From a beta proteobacterium AAP65 (GTDB lineage: Bacteria > Pseudomonadota > Gammaproteobacteria > Burkholderiales > Burkholderiaceae_C), in assembly GCA_001295865.1 (NCBI GenBank), contig LJHW01000009.1, positions 62,001 through 126,000 on the forward strand: 64,000 nucleotides of DNA, written 5' to 3'. Of the stretch, positions 33,259 to 40,536 are shown piece after piece. How positions within the stretch are numbered: position 1 is the stretch's first letter; each line of letters begins with the position of its first letter. Both the position numbers and the translations under genes were made by a program. The notes under the pieces are model-generated. The model searched no databases and was not told the origin of the DNA. It was given only the letters and a program-made list of their open reading frames with translations.

Positions 33259-33870
33259 TCACGGGGACGGTGCGGCCGCGGCCCGTTGCGCGTCGCGCAT
33301 GAGGCGCTCGGTGGCGAGTTCCAGGAAGAAGAAGCCAAAGGCCGGGTTCTGGAAGTACATCTGGCGCACCTCGCCGTAGTTGATGCGCAGCAGCTCACCC
33401 TCGGCCTCGCACACCACGGTCTGGGTGCGTCGGTGCGCCTTCGACAGCAGCCCCAGCTCACCGAACACCGCGCCAGGCCCGAGTTCCACATCGGCCTCCA
33501 GCGCGCGGAAGCGCCCGCCCAGCACGAAGAACACCTCGTCAGCGGCGTCGCCCCGCTCGAACACGCGCTGGCCGGCGGCCAAGCGCAGGCTGCGTGAATA
33601 AGGGCGCAGCCAGTCGACGCGCAGGCCCCCCACCGCGGCTTCGTCGATGCGGCGTGTCAGCTGCTGAAGTTGTCGCAGGCGCAGCAAGTTCAGCGGCAGC
33701 AGCGTCAGGTGCAGCAGCAGCACCGGGTAGACACCGCCGACCAGCCCGTAGGCGATGAAGGCCAGGTTTGCACCGATGCCGACCATGCGCAGGTGCAGCA
33801 TGGTCTTCATAGAAAAGGTGGCCAGGGTCAGCAGCGCACCCAGGTAACCGAACAGCTCCACGGTGGGCAT
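33259..33870 (-). CDS. Membrane protein with YgjV-like helices and a cyclic-nucleotide-binding domain
   Basis: A 203-residue protein. Residues about 5-65 form three hydrophobic helices (LFGYLGALLTLATFSM, NLAFIAYGLVGGVYPVLLL, HLTLLPLNLLRL) resembling YgjV-type membrane proteins. Residues about 88-200 form a cNMP-binding jelly roll: LRLAAGQRVFERGDAADEVFFVLGG, then LGPGAVFGELGLLSKAHRRTQTV with the phosphate-binding-cassette G-E-L-G/A. No helix-turn-helix follows, so it is not a Crp-type regulator. The layout (three helices plus cNMP domain) is that of Popeye-like proteins. Function unknown. Confidence 0.8.
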   Translation of the reverse strand: MPTVELFGYLGALLTLATFSMKTMLHLRMVGIGANLAFIAYGLVGGVYPVLLLHLTLLPLNLLRLRQLQQLTRRIDEAAVGGLRVDWLRPYSRSLRLAAGQRVFERGDAADEVFFVLGGRFRALEADVELGPGAVFGELGLLSKAHRRTQTVVCEAEGELLRINYGEVRQMYFQNPAFGFFFLELATERLMRDAQRAAAAPSP

Positions 33871-33967
33871 GGGGTGTCTCCTCGCGAGGCGTGTCCCGGC
33901 TCGGACGGCCGGTGTTCAGTTTCTGCGGTGCCGGGCCGGGCGCGCTGGCAGGCGCCCCCGCCCGGCC

Positions 33968-34756
33968 TCAAAAGGTGCCGCCGTAGGCGCCACCGTCGGT
34001 CAGCAGGTTCTGGCCGACGACAAAACCCGCGTGGGCGCTGCACAGGAAGGCGCAGTAGGCGCCGAACTCCTCGGCCGTGCCGAAACGCCGCGCCGGCGCC
34101 TGCTGCTTGCGCGCTTCGGCAATGGCCTCGATGGGCTGGCCCGTCTTGGCCGCGGCGCCGGCCAGCGTCGTCTTGAGGCGGTCGGTGTCGAAGGCGCCCG
34201 GCAGCAGGTTGTTGATGGTCACGTTGCGGCCCGCGAGCTTGGGCTGGCGCGCCAGCCCGGCGACAAAACCCGTCAGCCCCGAACGAGCGCCGTTGCTCAG
34301 GCCGAGGATGTCGATGGGCGCTTTCACGGCGCCGCTGGTGATGTTGACGATGCGGCCGAAGCCGCGCTCGGCCATGCCGTCGACCACGGCCTTGATCAGC
34401 TCGATGGGCGTGAGCATGTTGGCGTCCAGCGCCTTCAGCCAGGCCTCGCGGCCCCAGTCGCGGAAATCACCGGGCGGCGGGCCGCCGGCGTTGTTGATCA
34501 GGATGTCCACCTGCGGGCAAGCGGCCAGCGCTGCCGCACGCCCTTCCGTCGTGGTGATGTCGCCAGCCACGGCCAGCACCTGCACCGCCGGGTTCAGCGC
34601 ACGCAGCTCGGCGGCAGTGGCTGCCAGGGCCTCGGCGCCGCGGGCGGTGATGACGACGTTCACGCCCTCCTTCACCAGCGCTGCGGCGCAGCCCTTGCCC
34701 AGCCCCTTGCTCGCGGCGCACACCAGCGCCCATTTGCCTGTGATGCCCAAGTCCAT
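33968..34756 (-). CDS. SDR family oxidoreductase
   Basis: A 262-residue SDR starting MDLGITGKWALVCAASKGLGKGC. The cofactor motif is CAASKGLGKG, the NAG motif is LINNAGGPPP, and the catalytic Ser sits in NITSGAVKAPID. At the usual YxxxK position the Tyr is replaced (LSNGARSGL), so the classical catalytic Tyr and Lys are missing. The protein is therefore atypical and may be non-catalytic or use another residue. The ATG at 34756 lies five bases after the EamA stop. Last gene of the GGT operon. Confidence 0.85.
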   Translation of the reverse strand: MDLGITGKWALVCAASKGLGKGCAAALVKEGVNVVITARGAEALAATAAELRALNPAVQVLAVAGDITTTEGRAAALAACPQVDILINNAGGPPPGDFRDWGREAWLKALDANMLTPIELIKAVVDGMAERGFGRIVNITSGAVKAPIDILGLSNGARSGLTGFVAGLARQPKLAGRNVTINNLLPGAFDTDRLKTTLAGAAAKTGQPIEAIAEARKQQAPARRFGTAEEFGAYCAFLCSAHAGFVVGQNLLTDGGAYGGTF

Positions 34757-34761
34757 GTGTT

Positions 34762-35664
34762 TCAAGCCTCTCCAACAGGGGTACGGGCGCGGGCCAGCAG
34801 GCCCACCCCCAACAAGACCAGCACGGTGCCGGCCACGATCCAAAGATTCATCGGTTCGCCGAGGATGAACACACCCATCAGCACGGTCGACAGGGGGCCG
34901 ATCATGCCCACCTGCGCCGCCAGCGTGGCCCCCACACGTTCGATGGCCAGCATCACCATCACGACCGGCGCGAAAGTGCAGAGCGTGGCGTTGAGCAGGC
35001 TCAGCCACAGCACCTCGGGCGCCACCACGGCGGCACTCAAGGGGCGCAGCAGCACAAACTGCAGCAGGCACAGGCCGCAGGCCACCAGCGTGGCCCAGCC
35101 CGTGAGGCGCAGCGCGCCCAGGCGCTTCACTTCCTGTCCGCTGTACACGAGGTAGATGGCGTAGCTCACCGCGCTGCCGAAGACCAAGCCCGCGCCCAGC
35201 ACGGTGTGCGGGCCCGTGAGGGTGACTTCATGCCCGAAGACCAGCAGCACCCCGGCGTAGCTCACCGCCAGCGCGAGCAGCTGCGCGCGCCGCACACGCT
35301 GGCCGAAAAAAAGCACACCGAACAGCAGCACCAGCGTGGGGTTGAGGTACAGGATCAGCCGCTCCAGGCTGGCGCTGATGTACTGCAGCCCGGCGAAATC
35401 CAGAAAGCTCGCGAGGTAGTAGCCGCTGAAGCCCAGGCCGGCGATGACGAGCCCGTCTCGCCGCGTCAGCGGTGGCTTGCCGCGGCCGGCCCACCAGGCC
35501 AGGCCCGCGAACAGCGGCAGCGCGAACAGCATGCGGTACATGATGAGCGTGACCGCATCCACGCCATGCCGGTAGGCCAGCTTGACGATGATGGCCTTGG
35601 CCGAGAAGGCGATGGCGCCGCCCGCGGCCAGCAGCAGGCCGGGGCCCAGGGGCGTGGCCGTCAC
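34762..35664 (-). CDS. EamA/DMT-family transporter
   Basis: A 300-residue ten-helix inner-membrane carrier with two EamA repeats: GAIAFSAKAIIVKLAYRHGVDAVTLIMYR near the start and CTFAPVVMVMLAIERVGATLAAQVGMIGPLSTVLMGVFILGE in the second half. The GTG at 35664 overlaps the GNAT stop (GTGA). It shares an operon with GGT and a GNAT protein, so the exported or imported molecule may be a peptide breakdown product or amino acid, though specificity cannot be read. Confidence 0.88.
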   Translation of the reverse strand: MTATPLGPGLLLAAGGAIAFSAKAIIVKLAYRHGVDAVTLIMYRMLFALPLFAGLAWWAGRGKPPLTRRDGLVIAGLGFSGYYLASFLDFAGLQYISASLERLILYLNPTLVLLFGVLFFGQRVRRAQLLALAVSYAGVLLVFGHEVTLTGPHTVLGAGLVFGSAVSYAIYLVYSGQEVKRLGALRLTGWATLVACGLCLLQFVLLRPLSAAVVAPEVLWLSLLNATLCTFAPVVMVMLAIERVGATLAAQVGMIGPLSTVLMGVFILGEPMNLWIVAGTVLVLLGVGLLARARTPVGEA

Positions 35665-36593
35665 GGTGCGGTGGCCTCGTCGCCGCGGTCGGGCCGGTCG
35701 AGTCGGTCGATCTGGTCTTGCGGCGCGCGCAGCTGCAGGCACCACTCGTCGTCGATGCGCTGGAAACCCAGGCCCTGGTAGATGCCGATGGCCACGTCGT
35801 CGGGGTCGGCACACATCAGCGTGCGCGCCAGGCCCCAGGTCTCGAAACCGTGCCGGCACACCTCGTGCACCAGCGTGCGGCACAAGCCGCGGCGGCGCCA
35901 CAGCGGGTGCGTGGTGACGTGCTGGAAGCGCCCCAGCGCGCCGGGCGCCGTGTGGTCGCGCATCAGCCCGCAGTCGGCGGCCAGCACACCGTCGCACCAG
36001 GCGCCGAACCACAGCGCCTCACCGGCCTCGGCCATGCGCGCGTAGCGCTGCATCTGCAGGCGGCGGTGGCGGGCGTAGTTCTCAGGGTCGAATCCGTGCA
36101 CATCGGCGCACTGCTGCGCCACGGCGGCTTCGAGCTCGTGCGCGAGGTCGAGCGGGCGCACCTGCACTTCGCCCAGCGCGGCGCGCGCCGGCGCGCGCAG
36201 CTGCCCGGGCCGCAGCTCCAGCACCGCCGTGTGCAGCAGCTCGAAACCGGCGGCCACCCAGGTGGGCAGCGTTTCGCCAGCGGGCGCGGCGTTGATGCCC
36301 AGCGCCACGTGTTGCGAGGCCGGCTGCAGCCGCGTGATCTCGTCGTCGAAACGGTCCATCCAGTGCGCCAGCGCATCGTCGCGCGGCGCCTGCGGCAGCA
36401 GCAGGAAATTGCCCCAGTAGAAGTTCGGGTTGGCCGGCGTGCGCACCACCAGGCAGTCCTCACGCTCGGCCACCAGCGCGCCGTGGCGGTGCAGGATGAA
36501 GTCGCTGCGCCAGCCCGGGCGCAGGTCGTCCAGTTTCAAGTCTGCAACCCGGCCTGCGTTGTGGGCCTCAGAAGCCGGCGGCCTGGCCGTCAC
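35661..36593 (-). CDS. GNAT family N-acetyltransferase
   Basis: A 310-residue protein with a C-terminal GNAT domain (about 150-280). TTHPLWRRRGLCRTLVHEVCRHGFE carries the acetyl-CoA-binding R-x-x-G-L pattern, and VAIGIYQGLGFQRIDDEWCLQL closes the fold. The N-terminal half (FILHRHGALVAEREDCLVVRTPANPNFYWGN) resembles a second, degenerate acetyltransferase domain. It starts at the GTG at 36593 and overlaps the GGT 3' end by 26 bases; other starts are possible. Substrate unknown. Confidence 0.8.
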   Translation of the reverse strand: MTARPPASEAHNAGRVADLKLDDLRPGWRSDFILHRHGALVAEREDCLVVRTPANPNFYWGNFLLLPQAPRDDALAHWMDRFDDEITRLQPASQHVALGINAAPAGETLPTWVAAGFELLHTAVLELRPGQLRAPARAALGEVQVRPLDLAHELEAAVAQQCADVHGFDPENYARHRRLQMQRYARMAEAGEALWFGAWCDGVLAADCGLMRDHTAPGALGRFQHVTTHPLWRRRGLCRTLVHEVCRHGFETWGLARTLMCADPDDVAIGIYQGLGFQRIDDEWCLQLRAPQDQIDRLDRPDRGDEATAP

Positions 36594-38202
36594 GGCGCGG
36601 GTCGCTGGCGGCGGCGTAACCGCGCACGCTCACATCGCCCTGCCCTTCGTCCAAGCGCCAGATGAACTGGCCGGCGCCGTAATCCTGGTAGCTGTCGGTG
36701 AAGGGCGCGATGCGGTGGCCGATCGCGCGCAGCCCGTCGGCCGCGGCGGCATCGAAGCCGGGCTCGAGGTTGACCGTGCCGCCGTAGAAGCGCCAGCGCG
36801 GCGCATCGCACGCGGCCTGCGGGTGCTGGCGGTAGTCGAGCATGCGCACGAGCGTCTGCATGTGCGCCTGCGGCTGCATGTCGCCGCCCATGATGCCGAA
36901 GCTCATCACCGGCGCGCCGTCCTTGGTGAGGAAGGCGGGGATGATGGTGTGGAAGGGCCGCTTGCCCGGGCCCACCAGGTTGTCGCGCGTGGGGTCGAGC
37001 GTGAAGCCGTGGCCGCGGTTCTGCAGGCTCAGGCCGTAACCCGGCACCACGATGCCCGAGCCGAAGCCCATGTAGTTGCTCTGGATGAAGCTGACCATCA
37101 TGCCGCTCTCGTCGGCCGCCGTGAGGTAGATGGTGCCGCCCGTGGGGCCGTGGCCGGGGCCGAAGTCTTGGGCCTTGTGCGGGTCGATCAGCTTGGCGCG
37201 GCTGGCGAGGTAGGCGTCGTCCAGCATCTGTTCGGGCTTCAGGCGCATGCTGCGCGGCTCGGCCACGTAGGCGTAGACGTCGGCGAAGGCGAGTTTCATC
37301 GCTTCGATCTGCAGGTGCTGGCTGGCCATGCTGTCGACCTTCAGGCCCGCCATGTCGAACTTCTCGAGGATGCCCAGGGCGATGAGCGCTGCGATGCCCT
37401 GCCCGTTGGGCGGGATCTCGTGCATGGTGTAGCCGCGGTAGTCGCGCGAGATGGGTTTGACCCACTCGGGCTGGTAGGCCGCGAAATCGGCCGCGGTCAT
37501 CACGCCGCCGTGCGCCTGGGCGTGCGCGGCGGCGGCCTCGGCCACCTCGCCGCGGTAGAAGGCTTCGCCCTTGGTCTGCGCAATCAGCTTCAGCGTGCGC
37601 GCCGCTTCCTTGAATTGGAAGAGCTCGCCCACGTGCGGCGCGCGTCCGTGGGGCAGGAAGACCTGCGCGAAACCCGGCTGCTCGGTGATCTCGGGCAGCG
37701 CCGCGGCATTGGCCCACTTGCTTTGCACGATGACCGGCACGGCGTAACCGCGCTCGGCCACCTCGATGGCCGGGGCCATGAGGTCGGCAAAAGGCAGCTT
37801 GCCGAAACGCTGGCTCAGCGCGGCCCAGGCCGACACGGCGCCGGGCACGGTGACGCTGTCCCAGCCGCGTTTGGCCGGCGCCTTCGCGTCAGCGCCGTAC
37901 TTGGCCTTGAAGTACTCGGGCGTCCAGCCCTGCGGCGCACAGCCGCTGGCGTTCAGGCCGTGCAGTTCTTTGCCGTCCCAGAGGATGCAGAAGGCATCCG
38001 ACCCCAGGCCGTTGCTGCAGGGCTCGACGATGGTCATCACCGCCGCGGTGGCGATGGCGGCGTCCACCGCATTGCCGCCGTTGTGCAGCATGCGCAGACC
38101 GGCCTGCGCCGCCAGCGGGTGCGAGGTGGAGACGACGTTGCGGGCGAACACGGGCGAGCGCTGGCTGGCGTAGCCGGTGCTCCAGTCGAAGGCGTGGGTC
38201 AT
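36568..38202 (-). CDS. Gamma-glutamyltransferase family protein, no signal peptide
   Basis: A 544-residue Ntn-hydrolase. NGGNAVDAAIATAAVMTIVEPCSNGLGSDAF is the conserved large-subunit start, and the autocleavage and nucleophile Thr falls at residue 357 in GPTGGTIYLTAADESGMMVS, the start of the small subunit. GSGIVVPGYGLSLQNRGHGF and VMSFGIMGGDMQPQAH complete it. The ATG at 38202 gives a start with no signal peptide, so it is probably cytoplasmic, unlike the periplasmic E. coli enzyme. It hydrolyses or transfers gamma-glutamyl groups. First gene of a four-gene operon with GNAT, EamA and SDR. Confidence 0.93.
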   Translation of the reverse strand: MTHAFDWSTGYASQRSPVFARNVVSTSHPLAAQAGLRMLHNGGNAVDAAIATAAVMTIVEPCSNGLGSDAFCILWDGKELHGLNASGCAPQGWTPEYFKAKYGADAKAPAKRGWDSVTVPGAVSAWAALSQRFGKLPFADLMAPAIEVAERGYAVPVIVQSKWANAAALPEITEQPGFAQVFLPHGRAPHVGELFQFKEAARTLKLIAQTKGEAFYRGEVAEAAAAHAQAHGGVMTAADFAAYQPEWVKPISRDYRGYTMHEIPPNGQGIAALIALGILEKFDMAGLKVDSMASQHLQIEAMKLAFADVYAYVAEPRSMRLKPEQMLDDAYLASRAKLIDPHKAQDFGPGHGPTGGTIYLTAADESGMMVSFIQSNYMGFGSGIVVPGYGLSLQNRGHGFTLDPTRDNLVGPGKRPFHTIIPAFLTKDGAPVMSFGIMGGDMQPQAHMQTLVRMLDYRQHPQAACDAPRWRFYGGTVNLEPGFDAAAADGLRAIGHRIAPFTDSYQDYGAGQFIWRLDEGQGDVSVRGYAAASDPRRDGQAAGF

Positions 38203-38323
38203 GGTGGCGGCACAGGTTGGAAAGGATGAAGGGGATCGGATCGTCGGCGCGCAGTATCGCGCGCCATGGCGCGCACTGCTGCGCACCGCCCGCGCCGAAG
38301 GCCAGCAGCCGACGGCCGCCCAG

Positions 38324-38348
38324 AAAAAAGGCCCCGCGTGGCGGGGCC
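38324..38348 (-). terminator. Terminator downstream of tctA
   Basis: On the minus strand, perfect eight-base-pair arms (38348-38341 and 38337-38330) around a three-base loop, followed by six Us (38329-38324). It lies 57 bases after the tctA stop and about 120 bases before the GGT start, so it separates the two operons. Confidence 0.88.
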
Positions 38349-38404
38349 TCGGCACGGCAGTGGGCTGCAGCGGCAAGCTGGGCTGCCGCGGCGGGCCCCG
38401 GCCC

Positions 38405-39919
38405 TCAGTCTGCGTCCTTGAAGGCGGCTTCGCGCTTGTTCTTGATCGACGGCAGCATCACCACGATGACCATCAGCAGCGCCGCCGCCAGCAGGCTGGC
38501 CGACAGCGGCCGCGTGACGAAGGCGCTCCAGTCACCGCGGCTGAGCAGCAGCGCACGGCGCAGGTTCTCTTCCATCATCGGGCCGAGGATGAAACCCAGC
38601 AGCAGCGGTGCAGGCTCGCAACCCAGCTTGTAGAAGATGTAGCCGACGATGGCGAAACCGGCTCCCATGAACACATCGAAGTTGTTGTTGTTCAGCGTGT
38701 ACAGGCCGATGCAGCAGAAGGCCATGATCGCCGGGAACAGGAAGCGGTAGGGCACCGTCAGCAGCTTGATCCAGATGCCGATGAGCGGCAGGTTCAGGAT
38801 GATCAGCATGGCGTTGCCCACCCACATGCTGGCGATCAGGCCCCAGAACAACTCGGGGTTGTTCGTCATCACCTGCGGTCCGGGCTGGATGCCCTTGATC
38901 GTCATCGCGCCCACCATCAGCGCCATCACGGCGTTGGGCGGGATGCCCAGCGTCAGCATGGGGATGAAACTGGTCTGCGAGCCGGCGTTGTTGGCGCTTT
39001 CAGGGCCGGCCACGCCGCGGATGTTGCCCTGGCCGAAGGGCACCTCACCCGGCTTCATGCGCATCTTCTTTTCCAGCGTGTAGGCCGCGAACGAAGACAA
39101 GAGCGCCCCCCCGCCCGGCAGCACGCCGAGGATGGAGCCCAGCGTGGTGCCGCGCAGCACCGCCGGCCAGGCGTTGCTGAAGTCTTCGCGCGTGGGCCAC
39201 AAGCCCTTCACGTCCTTGGTGAAGACCTCGCGTTTTTCGGCCGGCTGGCCCAGGTTGGCGATGATCTCGCCAAACCCGAAGATGCCCATGGCGATGGCCA
39301 CGAAGCTGATGCCGTCGGTGAGCTCGGGGATGTCGAAGCTGTAGCGCGGCACGCCGGAGATGACGTCGGTGTTGATCTGACCCAGCAGCAGGCCGAGGAT
39401 GATCATCGCGATGGCTTTGACCAGCGAGCCCGAGGCCAGCACCACGGCGCCGATGAGGCCCAGCACCATCAGGCTGAAGTACTCGGCCGGGCCGAACTTG
39501 AAGGCGAGTTCGGTGAGCGGCGGCGCAAAAGCCGCGATGATGATGGTGCCCACACAACCGGCGAAGAAGCTGCCCAGGCCGGCCGCGGCCAGCGCCGAGC
39601 CGGCGCGGCCCTTGCGCGCCATCTGGTAGCCGTCCAACGCGGTGACCACCGAACTGCTTTCGCCGGGCACGTTGATCAGGATGGCCGTGGTGCTGCCGCC
39701 GTACTGCGCGCCGTAGTAGATGCCGGCCAGCATGATGAGTGCGGGGGTGGCGTCCAGCGCGTAGATGCTGGGCAGCAGCATCGCGATGGTGGCCACCGGG
39801 CCCAGGCCGGGCAGCACGCCGATCAGCGTGCCCAGCAGCGCGCCGAAGAAGGCGTAGGCGAGGTTGGTGAGCGTGAAGGCGACGCCGAAGCCGAGCGCGA
39901 GGTTGTTCAGGAGATCCAT
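38405..39919 (-). CDS. tctA: Tripartite tricarboxylate transporter large permease TctA
   Basis: A 504-residue inner-membrane protein with about 11-12 helices. GVLPGLGPVATIAMLLPSIY and LGGSILGVLPGGGALLSSFAAY-like repeats (the TctA GxLPGxG motifs), and YGGSTTAILINVPGESSSVVTALDGYQMARKG are diagnostic. With TctB and a periplasmic TctC it takes up di- or tricarboxylates. Ten bases downstream of tctB. No tctC is next to it. Confidence 0.94.
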   Translation of the reverse strand: MDLLNNLALGFGVAFTLTNLAYAFFGALLGTLIGVLPGLGPVATIAMLLPSIYALDATPALIMLAGIYYGAQYGGSTTAILINVPGESSSVVTALDGYQMARKGRAGSALAAAGLGSFFAGCVGTIIIAAFAPPLTELAFKFGPAEYFSLMVLGLIGAVVLASGSLVKAIAMIILGLLLGQINTDVISGVPRYSFDIPELTDGISFVAIAMGIFGFGEIIANLGQPAEKREVFTKDVKGLWPTREDFSNAWPAVLRGTTLGSILGVLPGGGALLSSFAAYTLEKKMRMKPGEVPFGQGNIRGVAGPESANNAGSQTSFIPMLTLGIPPNAVMALMVGAMTIKGIQPGPQVMTNNPELFWGLIASMWVGNAMLIILNLPLIGIWIKLLTVPYRFLFPAIMAFCCIGLYTLNNNNFDVFMGAGFAIVGYIFYKLGCEPAPLLLGFILGPMMEENLRRALLLSRGDWSAFVTRPLSASLLAAALLMVIVVMLPSIKNKREAAFKDAD

Positions 39920-39929
39920 CGTGTGCGCC

Positions 39930-40394
39930 TCAGCTGGCCAGGAAGGTGGGCCACAGGGGGATGGTCAGGGACAGGCCCTTGATGAAGACCCCCCAGCTCA
40001 TCAGCGTGAGGATGGCGGCGTTGACGGCGGCCTCTTTCCATCGGAACTCGTCACCGGCGGTGGCAGCGGCGAACACCAGCAGGGGCAGCGAGATCACCAT
40101 GCCCAGCTTCGGCAGCAGGAAACCGAAGCCGGCTACCGAAGCCACGATCACCAAGAGCGGCTTCCAGGCCCAGGGCCCGATCTTGTCGCCACCTTCAACT
40201 TCGAAGGTGAGGGCCTTGAACAGCACCATCGCGCCCAGCACCGCCATCAGGATGCCCAGCCCAAAAGGGAAATAGGCCGGGCCGGGCCGGGCCGAAGAGC
40301 CGAAGCTGTACTCGGTGGCGCCCCAGGCAAAAGCCAGCCCGACGGCGATGAACATGAGTCCGGACCAGAAGTCCTTCTCGCTCTTGATCTTCAA
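39930..40394 (-). CDS. tctB: Tripartite tricarboxylate transporter small permease TctB
   Basis: A 154-residue protein with four predicted helices: FWSGLMFIAVGLAFAWGA, FPFGLGILMAVLGAMVLFKAL, PLLVIVASVAGFGFLLPKLGMVISLPLLV and the C-terminal AILTLMSWGVFIKGL. The Ser-Phe-Gly-Ser-Ala-Arg-Pro-Gly-Pro-Ala-Tyr-Phe-Pro region is typical of TctB. It starts with TTG (40394), preceded by an AGGAG seven bases away. First gene of tctBA, about 140 bases after the GspE-like gene on the same strand, and the spacer contains no clear terminator. Confidence 0.9.
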   Translation of the reverse strand: MKIKSEKDFWSGLMFIAVGLAFAWGATEYSFGSSARPGPAYFPFGLGILMAVLGAMVLFKALTFEVEGGDKIGPWAWKPLLVIVASVAGFGFLLPKLGMVISLPLLVFAAATAGDEFRWKEAAVNAAILTLMSWGVFIKGLSLTIPLWPTFLAS

Positions 40395-40536
40395 GCCCAG
40401 TCTCCTCTTTCTTGCACACCGACAGCGGTGGCCCGAAGAGGGACGCCCGGCGCGCTTGCGGCGGGATTCTAGGGACGCGGTCCTGGTGGCCCGCTGTGGT
40501 TTCCACGTAAGGGCGGCAGCCCGCCGCCCCCTCGGT

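Noticed and set aside
38203..38376. 58-codon extension of the GGT frame that could look like a signal peptide.
   Set aside because: The sequence is Arg- and Pro-rich, overlaps the terminator region, and has no hydrophobic core or cleavage site.
40511..40529. GC-rich hairpin after the GspE-like gene (seven pairs).
   Set aside because: No U-run follows; it may slow polymerase but cannot be called an intrinsic terminator.
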